From NCBI GenBank assembly GCA_000620545.1, contig JIBA01000018.1, positions 62,001 through 126,000 on the forward strand: 64,000 nt of DNA. The letters run 5' to 3'. The number at the start of each line of letters is the position of its first letter. Position 1 is the first letter of the stretch. Under the pieces are notes generated by a model, which was not told where the DNA came from, did no database searches, and worked only from the letters and a program-made list of their open reading frames with translations. The stretch comes from Intrasporangiaceae bacterium URHB0013 (GTDB taxonomy: Bacteria > Actinomycetota > Actinomycetes > Actinomycetales > Dermatophilaceae). This document shows, in pieces, positions 16,203 through 24,744 of the stretch. The position numbers and the translations under genes were made by a program.

Positions 16203-17954
16203 TCAGCGTCGGAGACGGTCTCCCAAGCGCGACCAGCGCGCGACCAGCTCAGAGAGCTCGGCGCGCCTCTCTTTCCAACGGCTGTCGGCTTCCCGAACGG
16301 CACCCATCGCCTGCTCGTGGGCGTCGGCGTACTTCGCCTGGGCGGCGGAGACGGCAGTCTGGCGCGCGCGGTCTACGGCGTCGGCGCCCCGGCGCTGGAC
16401 GGAGTCGGCGGCCAGGTGGGCGCGGTCGGCCGCTACTGCCCCGCCGCGCCGAGCGGCAGCGGCGACCCACTCGCGCTTGCGCCACAGCAGCATGGCGAAC
16501 CTGACCAGCGGGCCGAGCAGAACGAGCAGCAGGCCCAGTCCAGCTGCGATCTCCCCAACGGTCGCGGGCTTCGTGATGGTGATCGTCCGGGTCTGGCGGG
16601 TCTGGTTGCCGGCGGCGTCGATCGCTGCGGCTGTCAACTCGTACGTGCCGGGCTCGAGTGAGTGTGACCACGGCTGCGCGGCCCCGCTGCCGACGAGAGT
16701 GGAGGTGAGGGGTGCGCTCGGGCTGTCCGTGTCGTCGGCGCGTCGCAGGGCGCTGATCGTCACCTTGGCGGCCTTCTCCGCGGTGACGGCGACGGCCAGG
16801 GTGCCATCCTCAGCCCGGGCGGCGTCAGTGCTGAAGGCCAGCGCGGGGGCTGTCGTGTCTACAACCGTGGCGGCCAGTGCGGCGCTGGCGGTGCGGCCGC
16901 CGAAGTCAGTCAAGTTCGCCGTGCCGTTCTCGTAGCTGCCGTCCGGCAGCGGCAGAGCCAAGGTGGTGGTGCCGGTGTCGTCGAGGTCGAACGCTTGAGG
17001 GTCCTGACCAGGCAGGTTGAGGGTGCCGTGGCTGCGAGGCGTGCCTTCCAGCCGGTACTCGACGGGGCTGTGGAACGGCGCGCTGGTCTGGGTCACGGTC
17101 AGGGCAGCCGAGGAGTTGGCCACGCGCAGGTCTCGCTCTACGCGGGTGACGTTCCCTGCGGCGTCGGTGCTCGTCACGACGGCGTGGTAGCTGCCGTTGC
17201 GCAGCCATACCAGGTGCGTGTCGGTCGCCCCGGAGCCGGTTGCGGTGATGGTCTTCTGCCCGGTGACGGCGAGCGCGTAGGAGGCGCCGGCTTCGGTGTT
17301 GACGTCGATGCGGGTGGCGCCCTCGAGAGCTGTCGGGACGTGCGGGGTCAGCGTGGTTGTTGGCTTCGTGGCATCAACGGTCACGACGATGGCGTCGGTC
17401 TCGTAGCTGGAGTTCTCGGCGGCGTCGGTGGCGGTGACGATGTAGTTGTGGTCGCCGGTGGGGGCCGTGAAGGTGATGGTCTGCTTGCTGCCGGTGGCCT
17501 TCTTCGTGGCGACGGTGCGCCCGTCCTCCTGCACGGTGATCGTGGAGCCCTTCTCGGCGGTCAGGGCGAGCGCGACGAGGCCACCGGCCTTCGCCGTCGA
17601 GGCGGCGACCTCCGGGGTGTCCGGGGCGTCGAAGTCGGGTTCGATGTCGTCGTACAGCGGCGCGGCCTCGGGCAGGGCTTCGATGCTCGGGCAGTACGTG
17701 GAGATGCCCTTGTCGCCACAGACGTACGAGCCGCTGTCCGAGGGACAGGAGTGCGCGGCATGGCAGCCGTCGCGGTGTGCCGAGGCTGACGGCGCACCTG
17801 GGATGGTCAGGGCCAGTGACGCAGCAGCCAAGGCTCCTGCGAGGAGAGCGCGGACCAGGTTGCGCGCGGGCGGAACCAGCGATCGCCGCGTTCGCTTGGT
17901 GGTGTCGCTGGCCCTGGTGCTGTGGCGACGTGAGGTGTGGAGGCATGGAGTCAT
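16203..17954 (-). CDS. Large surface protein: Ig-like repeats, TM helix, no PH-like domain
   Basis: A 583-residue paralogue of 13499-15814. Same order: signal peptide (LLAGALAAASLALTIPGAPS then ASA), Cys/His module HRDGCHAAHSCPSDSGSYVC, shorter acidic linker, Ig-like units (TLTPHVPTALEGATRIDV, TDAAGNVTRVERDLRV), membrane helix (IAAGLGLLLVLLGPLVRFAM then LLWRKREW), Ala-rich coiled coil. It stops at WSRLGDRLRR, where the longer paralogue continues for about 170 residues into the PH-like module, so this copy either lost or never had that tail. Start ATG at 17954. The two probably arose by tandem duplication. Confidence 0.75.
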   Translation of the reverse strand: MTPCLHTSRRHSTRASDTTKRTRRSLVPPARNLVRALLAGALAAASLALTIPGAPSASAHRDGCHAAHSCPSDSGSYVCGDKGISTYCPSIEALPEAAPLYDDIEPDFDAPDTPEVAASTAKAGGLVALALTAEKGSTITVQEDGRTVATKKATGSKQTITFTAPTGDHNYIVTATDAAENSSYETDAIVVTVDATKPTTTLTPHVPTALEGATRIDVNTEAGASYALAVTGQKTITATGSGATDTHLVWLRNGSYHAVVTSTDAAGNVTRVERDLRVANSSAALTVTQTSAPFHSPVEYRLEGTPRSHGTLNLPGQDPQAFDLDDTGTTTLALPLPDGSYENGTANLTDFGGRTASAALAATVVDTTAPALAFSTDAARAEDGTLAVAVTAEKAAKVTISALRRADDTDSPSAPLTSTLVGSGAAQPWSHSLEPGTYELTAAAIDAAGNQTRQTRTITITKPATVGEIAAGLGLLLVLLGPLVRFAMLLWRKREWVAAAARRGGAVAADRAHLAADSVQRRGADAVDRARQTAVSAAQAKYADAHEQAMGAVREADSRWKERRAELSELVARWSRLGDRLRR

Positions 17955-18241
17955 GGCGAGGTGTTCCCTGGGTCCCTGTCTGATGTGGTGTCGGCCAGAG
18001 TCCTGACCGCGGCGTGAGTTCGGGACAGGGTCGCAGATTCGGAGCCGGTCGGGGCGTTTTGGACGTATTTGGCGAGACGAGCCGGCCGGGATGCCCATGC
18101 TCACAAGCCGATTCAGCGCAAGGCCGCTCTGAGCCAAGCCGGCGGAAGAACGCGGGGTTCGTCTCGGGACGGGCCCGGACGGCCCAGGGCACGTCCCTGC
18201 CGCCGCTGGTGGCTCGGCGACCAGTGTTCGGCGCTGGTGGT

Positions 18242-19342
18242 CTACTCGCAGGCGATGCCGTCACCGTCGCGGTCGAGCCTGCGGGAGTATCCCAGCTCGC
18301 CGACGTGGATCGGGGCGGCGCCGGCCGCGCGTACGGCCGTGCAGTTCTTGTAGTACTCCTCGCCTGCCGGCTTCGGGGTGGGGACCACAGCCGGGGCCGG
18401 GGCTGGCGGACGGGTGGGCGCCGGGCTGGACGTCTTGACCGGTGCGGGGCTCGCGGCTGGTTTCGGGAGCGCTGAGGCGGAGGCGTCTGTGGGGAGCGGC
18501 TGTCCACGGCACGTGGACAGGACGCGGGCGATCGCGTCGCGCTCGGGTGCGGTCACCCACAGGTGGTACTTGGCCTTGATGGCGACTTGGCGGGCCACGT
18601 ACGGGCAGCGGAATGTCCTGTTCGGCGGGAGCCAGGAGGCGGCGTTCGAGGCGCCCTTCTGCTGGTTCAGGTGCCCGTCCGCCGCGAGGAGGACCAGCGG
18701 GTCGTTGGCGTAGCCGCGTCGGGTGTCGGCGTTCCACTGCTGCGCGCCGGACTGCCAGGCGTCAGCGAGGGCGACGACGTGGTCGATCTGGACCAGGGAG
18801 GAGGTGCCGGCGCCGCGGGTAAACGAGACCGCCCGGCCGGAGTAGGGCTCTGTGAAGGATCCGGTCAGCACGACGCACCCGTTCGTGCCCGCCTTCAGGG
18901 CCGTCTTGCGCAGGTCGCGGCGCAGGATGTCGTTGCGGGTGTCGCATCCGTTGTGACCGAAGGCGACGCTGACGTCGTCGCTCCACGCCTGGCCGAACTG
19001 GGCCCGCGTGTACCCGGTCATGGGGGCTCGACCCTTGACCGGCAGCCTCGCCAAGACCGCCGCGGCCGTGCCCGTTGCGCTCGCTGGGGCTGGGGAGGTG
19101 CTCGGCGCCGTGGGGCTGCTCAACTTCTGGCCCGCCGTGGTCTGCGCTGGGACGCTCGAGGCGCCGGCGGCCGGTTCGACGGTGGCCGCGTCCTGCCCCG
19201 GGCCGGTCGCGGCGCTGAGCGTCTGGCCCGCAACCTGCGGCGGTGCGGTGGAACCGCGCTCGTCACCGGTGGCCGAGCTGGCGCCCCAGGCGATGAGACC
19301 CACGGCAGAGAGCGCGACGACGCGCTTCGGTGTCCACTTCAT
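18242..19342 (-). CDS. Secreted HNH-type nuclease with Excalibur domain
   Basis: The 366-residue product has an N-terminal membrane-targeting stretch (VVALSAVGLIAWGAS), a low-complexity Ser/Ala/Pro linker, then a DUF1524/HNH-like nuclease core: VQIDHVVALADAWQSGAQQW, NDPLVLLAADGHLNQQKGAS and NRTFRCPYVARQVAIKAKYH. After a second Pro-rich linker comes the Excalibur calcium-binding motif YYKNCTAVRAAG to SRRLDRDGDGIACE. This domain arrangement is common in secreted actinobacterial nucleases that digest extracellular DNA. It shares direction with the surface-protein genes. A Cys pair in the core (CDTRND and NGCVV) could form a disulfide outside the cell. Confidence 0.85.
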   Translation of the reverse strand: MKWTPKRVVALSAVGLIAWGASSATGDERGSTAPPQVAGQTLSAATGPGQDAATVEPAAGASSVPAQTTAGQKLSSPTAPSTSPAPASATGTAAAVLARLPVKGRAPMTGYTRAQFGQAWSDDVSVAFGHNGCDTRNDILRRDLRKTALKAGTNGCVVLTGSFTEPYSGRAVSFTRGAGTSSLVQIDHVVALADAWQSGAQQWNADTRRGYANDPLVLLAADGHLNQQKGASNAASWLPPNRTFRCPYVARQVAIKAKYHLWVTAPERDAIARVLSTCRGQPLPTDASASALPKPAASPAPVKTSSPAPTRPPAPAPAVVPTPKPAGEEYYKNCTAVRAAGAAPIHVGELGYSRRLDRDGDGIACE

Positions 19343-19705
19343 GATCTGGATGTGCTGCCGTTCCCGTCAGGCAGCGGAACCCGTTCCCGCTGCTGCGGCG
19401 CCAGTGTGGCACCTCACGCCGACATCGTCGTCCGCCAACGTCCAGATCCCCAAGGCGCTCGGTGGTAGCCCCATACGCGCGCTCCGCTTGCCTTGTTGCC
19501 GCCCTGGTGACTCTCCGCCGATGGGAAACCGACCTCCAGCCGCGGCCGCAGCCTGCAAAGCCCCCCATCGAGGCCTGAGCGCCCCGGGAGATGCGGGCCT
19601 TGCATGACTCCTCCGGCGCGTATTCGGACAAAACACCTCGCCCTCGGCGTCGGTGGTCGAAGATGTGCAGGCACATCACAGCAAAACCACAGAGAGCACC
19701 CACAC
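19343..19705. promoter_or_regulatory. Divergent promoter region
   Basis: This 363-base gap separates the minus-strand nuclease gene from the plus-strand PASTA-like gene, so both promoters should lie here. I see no coding frame I trust. A perfect 7-bp palindrome GATGTGC-ag-GCACATC at 19662-19677, 28 bases before the plus-strand start codon, is a likely operator. No clear -35/-10 pair could be assigned. Confidence 0.45.
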
Positions 19706-20284
19706 ATGAGTGAGAGCAAGGCCCTTTTCGATCGCGGCCCACAGACGGAACACACAGTCCCACTGCCCACTACGCCGACCGAGCAGCTGGACCAGCCCCC
19801 GCTTCCGCAGACGGACGCTCCGCAGCCGTCGAAGAGCAAGAAGCACTGGATCGGCTATCCCGTCACGGCACTGGTCGCACTCGGGATCGGCGCCTCGGGA
19901 GGCAACGGCGCCCCCAGCCCCGCGCCCGCAACTGCGGTCCCGGTCACCATCACGCAGACCGTGACCACCGCCGAGCCCGCAGTGACTATCACACAGACCG
20001 TCCGCGAGACCGTGAAGGCCGCCGCGGCGGCTCCGGTGTCGAAGGCAGCCCCCGCAGCGAAGATCGTCGTGCCGGACGGGGTGGGCCTGAACTACCAAGA
20101 GGCCCAGGACCAGTGGCGTGCGGCCGGACTCGTTGTGGGAGTCGCCGTCGACGCCACCGGCGCCAACAGGCTCCCGGTCCTGGACTCAAACTGGGTCGTG
20201 CTGTCGCAAGACCTGAAGGCCGGCACACGCGTCGACGCTGACTCCGTGATCACCGCGACGGTCAAGAAGTACACCGACGGATAG
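19706..20284 (+). CDS. Membrane protein with PASTA-like C-terminal domain
   Basis: A 192-residue protein starting at the ATG at 19706. A polar, Pro-rich N-terminus precedes one short hydrophobic segment (IGYPVTALVALGIGASGG), then a Thr/Val repeat region (TITQTVTTAEPAVTITQTV), and a C-terminal PASTA-like unit: VVPDGVGLNYQEAQDQWRAA then GLVVGV and SQDLKAGTRVDADSVITATV. PASTA units bind muropeptides in PknB-type kinases and penicillin-binding proteins; here it would face outwards without a kinase. It lies divergent to the secreted nuclease gene. The exact ligand is unknown. Confidence 0.7.
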   Translation: MSESKALFDRGPQTEHTVPLPTTPTEQLDQPPLPQTDAPQPSKSKKHWIGYPVTALVALGIGASGGNGAPSPAPATAVPVTITQTVTTAEPAVTITQTVRETVKAAAAAPVSKAAPAAKIVVPDGVGLNYQEAQDQWRAAGLVVGVAVDATGANRLPVLDSNWVVLSQDLKAGTRVDADSVITATVKKYTDG

Positions 20285-20399
20285 GACCGCAGCTAGTCGC
20301 AGTTCCCCGCCCGACGACGCGCCTATTGCTAGGGGTTCCTCCACGAGCGGGGTTCGATGCAAAGCGCCCGTTCTGCGCCAACCCGTGTCCATCCCGTCT

Positions 20400-20422
20400 G
20401 CCCGGTCGGAAAATGACCGGGC
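20400..20422 (+). terminator. Hairpin between two membrane-protein genes
   Basis: GCCCGGTC at 20400-20407 pairs perfectly with GACCGGGC at 20415-20422 across a seven-base AT-rich loop. It lies 116 bases after the stop of the PASTA-like gene and 87 bases before the next start, so it may end the upstream transcript or attenuate the downstream one. Confidence 0.45.
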
Positions 20423-20508
20423 GCACAGGGGGCACGACAAACAGAAGCAATACCCGAGTCAGCGTCCTCATCCACGAATCGCGACACCCCAGAAGGGGAG
20501 ATACACCC

Positions 20509-21057
20509 ATGTCCGAGAACACCCCGCCGCCGTACGGCACGTACCCGCCTGCCGCTCAGCCCGCCGCCGACCTCCCGCCGCGCAGCGCCGCCCCGACCGG
20601 GGGCCCCGGCAACGCGCCGAGCGACTTCTCGAATCTGACGACACCGCCCACCCGGCAGCCGCAGCCCCGCTCGAAGCGCAAGCCGCTCATCATCGCCGCA
20701 GCTGTCGTCCTCGTCGCTGGCCTCGCCGCTGGCGGCTACGCGATCTACAGCAAGGCCACCGCGCCGAAGCCGATCGCGGCTGCCGCCACGAAGTGCAACC
20801 TCAAGGCCGAGGTGGGCGACGACGGCCACACCCTGTCGATGTTCAACGTCGGTGCGCGGGAGGACCAGTTCCCCGGCCCCGACGGACTCGACGGCCTCGT
20901 CTGCGTGACGAAGGCGCTCAACATGCCCGCGCGCGCCTTCGACCACATGTTGTCGACGAGCCGCGAGGACGGCTGGCAGGAGGAGATGTGGGGCGGCATC
21001 AAGGCCCGCTGGTCCTTCTACCCCGTCAAGGGCGTGACCGTCACGTTCACGGACTGA
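20509..21057 (+). CDS. Hypothetical single-pass membrane protein
   Basis: A 182-residue protein with a disordered Pro-rich N-terminus (PPPYGTYPPAAQPAADLPP), a single membrane helix (PLIIAAAVVLVAGLAAGGYA) after a KRK stop-transfer-like cluster, and an extracellular domain of about 105 residues with two Cys (TKCNLKAEVGDDGHTLSM and GLVCVTKALNMPARAFDHM) likely to form a disulfide. This layout is common for actinobacterial surface proteins of unknown role. RBS AAGGGGA sits ahead of the ATG at 20509. Same direction as the PASTA-like gene. Confidence 0.7.
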   Translation: MSENTPPPYGTYPPAAQPAADLPPRSAAPTGGPGNAPSDFSNLTTPPTRQPQPRSKRKPLIIAAAVVLVAGLAAGGYAIYSKATAPKPIAAAATKCNLKAEVGDDGHTLSMFNVGAREDQFPGPDGLDGLVCVTKALNMPARAFDHMLSTSREDGWQEEMWGGIKARWSFYPVKGVTVTFTD

Positions 21058-21164
21058 CCACCCGCACAGCACGGACTCACACCGTGACATCCGCACATGC
21101 CGCTGGTTGCGCAGCGTTGCAAGACCTGTCGCCCTCACCCGTGAGATTCGATCATGATGAGCAG

Positions 21165-21424
21165 ATGGACCCCGCCATCGCCGCAGTAACGGCAAAGGCT
21201 TAGTCACCTGGGTTGGGGAAGTCGACCGGTGGAGCGCCCACGTCGAGCTCAGCGAACACGACCCCAGCGGTGAGTCCAGCGAACACTACTCGGCCGCGGA
21301 CGCTGTGGCTTGGGGGCGAGAGCGCACGGATTGGGTCCTCGTCGTCACCGAACCGCTGCAGTGGGCCGGATCGCCGGAGAAGCAACCGTCGGACGTGCCT
21401 CGCATCTGGCGGGCGCCAGCATGA
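21165..21424 (+). pseudogene. Small hypothetical gene with one frameshift
   Basis: The ATG at 21165 opens MDPAIAAVTAKA and then meets a TAG. One base earlier in register the frame continues KGLVTWVGEVDRWSAHVELS, EHYSAADAVAWGRERTDWVL and ends PSDVPRIWRAPA at 21422-21424. The combined product would be about 86 residues and reads as real protein. The shift lies around 21197-21204 (CGGCAAAGGC). It may be a sequencing error, true decay or, less likely, programmed frameshifting. Family not recognised. Confidence 0.5.
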
Positions 21425-21583
21425 TCGACCGGCCTGCCTCGCTAGACATGAAGCGAGGCAGCTGAGCCCGCGGACGTACTCATTTGCCGCGATCGGTCAT
21501 CCGGCTCCGGGCGAGTTTGCTCTGCTGGCCCTGGCGAATGATCGCCCTCGACCTCGGGCAGAGGGTCGCGAGGACCGTTCCGG

Positions 21584-21775
21584 CTACTCCTTCTTGGCGG
21601 TGGGGTCGTCCAGTTCCGCCTGGGGAGCGTTCTTCCGGACGGACTCGATGCCCGCCAGGCAGGCCCGATGGGTTTCGTAGTGCTCGCTGGTCGCAATCAC
21701 CTGACCGTTGGTGGCGACCAGGTTGAAGTGGTAGCCCTTGCCCGGCTGGTGGATGACGCGGAACTTCGCAGCCAT
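21584..21775 (-). CDS. YegP-like (DUF1508) small protein
   Basis: A 63-residue protein, MAAKFRVIHQPGKGYHFNLV then ATNGQVIATSEHYETHRACL and AGIESVRKNAP, which matches the DUF1508/YegP unit (FRFxLxAxNGQVIxxSExYxxxxxxxxGIxSV). Homologues are small cytoplasmic proteins, some dimeric, of unknown biochemical role. AAGGAGA lies 6 bases before the ATG at 21775, which decides this start over a GTG at 21829. Confidence 0.85.
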   Translation of the reverse strand: MAAKFRVIHQPGKGYHFNLVATNGQVIATSEHYETHRACLAGIESVRKNAPQAELDDPTAKKE

Positions 21776-21920
21776 GTCGTCTCCTTCTTGGATGCCTGTT
21801 ACAACCTGAAGCGCTCCTACCCGCCCCACGGCATCGGCTACCCGGCGAGCGTGCAGCTACGCGATGTGGTGGGCCGGGCACCCGCCACCGGGATGCCAAG
21901 GGCAGCGGTAGCGTGACACG

Positions 21921-22667
21921 ATGTACGCCGCACTCGGGGACTCGATCTCGATCGACGACTACGCCGGCGGCGCCGGCCGCGGCGGGGCCAGCCTTCTGGC
22001 GGTCAACGAGGACGAGGGCTTCCCGGAGTGGTCCGGCAACGACCTGCGCAGCCGCTGGCCCGACCTGCCGTTTCAGATGTTGGCCACGGACGGGGCCACG
22101 TCCCGCACCGTCCTGCAGGAGCAGGTGCCGCGTCTGCTGGGCTCCCCGGGCCGGGCGTCGGTGGTCACCCTGACCGCAGGAGGCAACGACGTCCTCTCCT
22201 GCTACGGCGACACCCGGGCGGCGCTCGAGGCGGTCCGCACCGTGACGGGCCGGCTCGACACGATCCTGGGCCGCCTCGAGTCCGTCACCACCAGCGAGGG
22301 GATCGTCGTCGTCGGCACGGTGTACGACCCCAGCGACGGCACCGGGGACGTCGCCAAGGTGGGCCTGCCGCCGTGGCCGGACGTCGTGAAGGTCCTCGAG
22401 GAGCTCAACGCCGGGATACGCGGACTGGCCGGTGAGCGCGGCGCGCGCCTGGCGGACATCCACGCCCGGTTCCTCGGCCATGGTCTCTCCGTAGGCGACC
22501 CCGCCCAACCCAGCCCTCGCCCTTCCAGTCGGGAGCTGTGGTACTGCCATGTCATCGAGCCAAACGCGTGGGGAGCCAGTGCGGTCCGCGCCGCGTTCTG
22601 GGAGGCCATCACCGCTCCCGCTGCGGCCGGCAATATCAGAACCGGCGTTGAGCCAGAAGGGGCATGA
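21921..22667 (+). CDS. SGNH/GDSL-type hydrolase
   Basis: A 248-residue protein with block I YAALGDSISIDDY (catalytic Ser in GDS), a block III-like TLTAGGNDVLS (oxyanion Asn) and a C-terminal block V region CHVIEPNAWGASAVRAAFW. In classical SGNH enzymes this last block reads DxxHP and supplies catalytic Asp and His; here Glu stands where His is usual. There is no signal peptide, so it acts in the cytoplasm or is not exported by Sec. Substrate unknown. It starts at the ATG at 21921, divergent from the YegP-like gene. Confidence 0.8.
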   Translation: MYAALGDSISIDDYAGGAGRGGASLLAVNEDEGFPEWSGNDLRSRWPDLPFQMLATDGATSRTVLQEQVPRLLGSPGRASVVTLTAGGNDVLSCYGDTRAALEAVRTVTGRLDTILGRLESVTTSEGIVVVGTVYDPSDGTGDVAKVGLPPWPDVVKVLEELNAGIRGLAGERGARLADIHARFLGHGLSVGDPAQPSPRPSSRELWYCHVIEPNAWGASAVRAAFWEAITAPAAAGNIRTGVEPEGA

Positions 22668-22754
22668 GCGGCGCTGTGGCGTGGTCTGAGCCACTGGCCC
22701 CGTAGAGCCCGAGATACGGGCCACCGGCTCAACCGGCTTCTGTGGGGCGCCGGC

Positions 22755-23709
22755 TCAGCCGGCTTCGGCAGGGTCCAGGTCTGGTCTGGCGCGGTGCAGT
22801 CGCGCAGCGTGACGGAGCACCCCCGCGGCCGCTGAGGCATCGGCTTCCACCTCGACGACAAACGGCGCCACGGCTGTCACCTTCGTAGGTTCGGCCGAGC
22901 CCCAGGCGAACGTGCGCTCGAAGCTCTCGCCAGTCGGGTGCAGCAAGGGTGAGAGAGATCTGCCGACCGCCTTGGACAGCGACGTCGTCGACCCAGCAGT
23001 GACCGGCTGTCCCTCTTGGTCGACCTCACCAAGGAACGCGAGCACCAGCCCGGTCGAAGCCGCCACGTCACCGGTAAACCCGATCGCGAGCATGTCCAGC
23101 GTGCGCCTAGCCTTGACCTTCCACCAGACGCGTTGACCCGGCGTCCTCGGGTAGGTGCTCCCGGCGTCCTTGATGACCAGGCCTTCGATGCCGCCAGCCG
23201 TCAGCGTGCTGAACCACTCACGCGCCAGGACCAGATCGTCCGTTTGCTGGCACAGCACGATCGGAGAGCCCATGCCGCCCAGGGCCCGCTCGAGCACGGC
23301 ACGCCGGTCCCGCAGCGGCCGGCCCCGCAGACCCACATCCCCTGCCGCGAGCACGTCGAAGACGACGAGCTGCGCGGGCCGTCGCGCGGCCACCGTGCGG
23401 ATCCTCCGACCGGCTGTCATCCGAGCCTGCAACCCCCTCGAAGTCCAACCGCCCCGCAGCCGGGTCCCACGCGATCACCTCCCCGTCCAGCACCAGGTCC
23501 TCGGGCAGTCGCGCGGCCAGCACCGGCGTGAGATCCGGGAACAGGGGCGTGAGGTTGGTGCCGTTGCGGGAGTAGATGCCCCCGGAGCCCACGAGAGCGC
23601 GGTAGCCGTCCCACTTCGGCTCCCACACCGGGTTTCTGGCTCCCGGTGGCGTCAGCTCGTCCACAGGCCGCGCCAGAGCGACCGGCGCATGCAGCGACAC
23701 CACAGCCAT
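22755..23709 (-). pseudogene. ATP-dependent DNA ligase (LigC/LigD type) with single-base frameshift
   Basis: Frame 1 from the ATG at 23709 carries ligase motif I (EPKWDGYRA, with the adenylated Lys at about residue 32), SRNGTNLTPLFPDL and motif III (LVLDGEVIAW). After RLDFEG a run of five Gs (23433-23437) shifts the frame; with four Gs it would read LQARMTAGRRIRTVAARRPA and on to LVVFDVLA, motif IV GGIEGLVIKD, motif V WWKVKARRTLD and the OB-fold domain to the stop at 22755. All nucleotidyltransferase motifs are present in about 317 codons, so a single-base indel in a homopolymer is the only defect. Intact homologues seal nicks in NHEJ or repair. Confidence 0.85.
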
Positions 23710-23894
23710 GCGGTCAACACTGCACTACTCGCCAGATGGTCGGTCGGCCCTGCACCACCGTGAAGAGTCTTGCTTCGAAAGAGCCGGGTCTGCGCAGACC
23801 ACCCCACCCCTCCCCTGGGCCTTCGGGGGACCACCCTTCGGCACTGCTGACTTCGATCTCTGCATTGCACAACGAACGCGAAAGGAGGCCCAAG

Positions 23895-24269
23895 ATGGCC
23901 GCTCGCAGACCCACCATCACGGCCGGCGCCCGCCTGGTCGAGAGCATCGAGGGCGAGATGGCCGCGATTGGCATAGAGCCCGACGCCCGGGAGCGTGTGC
24001 TGCTGCTGCGAGCGGCCGCGCTGGCGGACCGCATCGAGTTGCTCGAGGCGATCGTGGACCGCGAGGGCCTCATGGTGACGTCGCCGAACGGGCACGGGAA
24101 GATCCACCCGGCAGCGGTCGAGGCTCGCGCGTGCTCCGTCGCTCTTCCCCGGGTGCTCGGCGGCATCGTGATCGGTGACTCGACGACCGGGAAGGACCCG
24201 GTGAAGCAGAAGGCGGCGCAGACCCGCTGGCGCGTGCACAACGAGCTCAAGTCTCGGCGGGGTGCCTGA
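23895..24269 (+). CDS. Phage-type small protein, terminase small subunit-like
   Basis: A 124-residue protein: helical N-terminus (MAARRPTITAGARLVESIEG, RERVLLLRAAALADRIELLE) and a C-terminal part HGKIHPAAVEARACSVALPR then GKDPVKQKAAQTRWRVHNEL. The pattern of helices followed by HPxxxEAR resembles P27-type terminase small subunits and related small phage or satellite proteins. No large terminase or capsid genes are near. RBS AAAGGAGG at 23881-23888 is strong. Its stop overlaps the next start (TGATG). Confidence 0.5.
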   Translation: MAARRPTITAGARLVESIEGEMAAIGIEPDARERVLLLRAAALADRIELLEAIVDREGLMVTSPNGHGKIHPAAVEARACSVALPRVLGGIVIGDSTTGKDPVKQKAAQTRWRVHNELKSRRGA

Positions 24270-24547
24270 TGGGCCGCCCGATCGGCGGGCGGGCGGCTGC
24301 CGGCCCGTCAATTCCCCCAGAGCTCGCCACGTTCGATCCCGCTCAGTGGGGGGATCCGGCGGACCGAGAGTCCGAGCTGGCCAAGGACTGGGGGCCTCTG
24401 CTCGCCGAGGACATCCTCCGCAGCCACCGGTGGAGCCAGGCGCGGCGGGACTGGCTGCTCGGGACCGGCTTCGACCGGTCGGTTTTCAGGGGCGCGAGCG
24501 CGACCGGCGCTCCGCCCGCACACACGACGACAGGAACACGCTCATGA
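24269..24547 (+). CDS. Hypothetical protein coupled to the phage-like gene
   Basis: A 92-residue product with overlapping start (ATG at 24269 shares a base with the upstream stop), so the two are co-translated. It contains PPELATFDPAQWGDPADRES and LLAEDILRSHRWSQARRDWL, a compact helical pattern with several Trp residues. No family recognised. It may be a partner of the upstream protein in a phage-derived or satellite module. Confidence 0.5.
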   Translation: MGRPIGGRAAAGPSIPPELATFDPAQWGDPADRESELAKDWGPLLAEDILRSHRWSQARRDWLLGTGFDRSVFRGASATGAPPAHTTTGTRS

Positions 24548-24744
24548 CGCTCCAAAGTTCGACCCGGGCCCGGCGTTCGACAAGGCCTACAAAGAACTGA
24601 CCGCGACAGCCGCGCAGACCTATGGGCTCGCGTCTGAACAACCAACACTCAGCACCGCTTTCACGGCCGGCAACCCCGCCGCGCTCCCGGTCGTGAGCGT
24701 GTCGCTGCAGCCATATGGCTGCAGCCGCGGGCACCCTGACGTGC

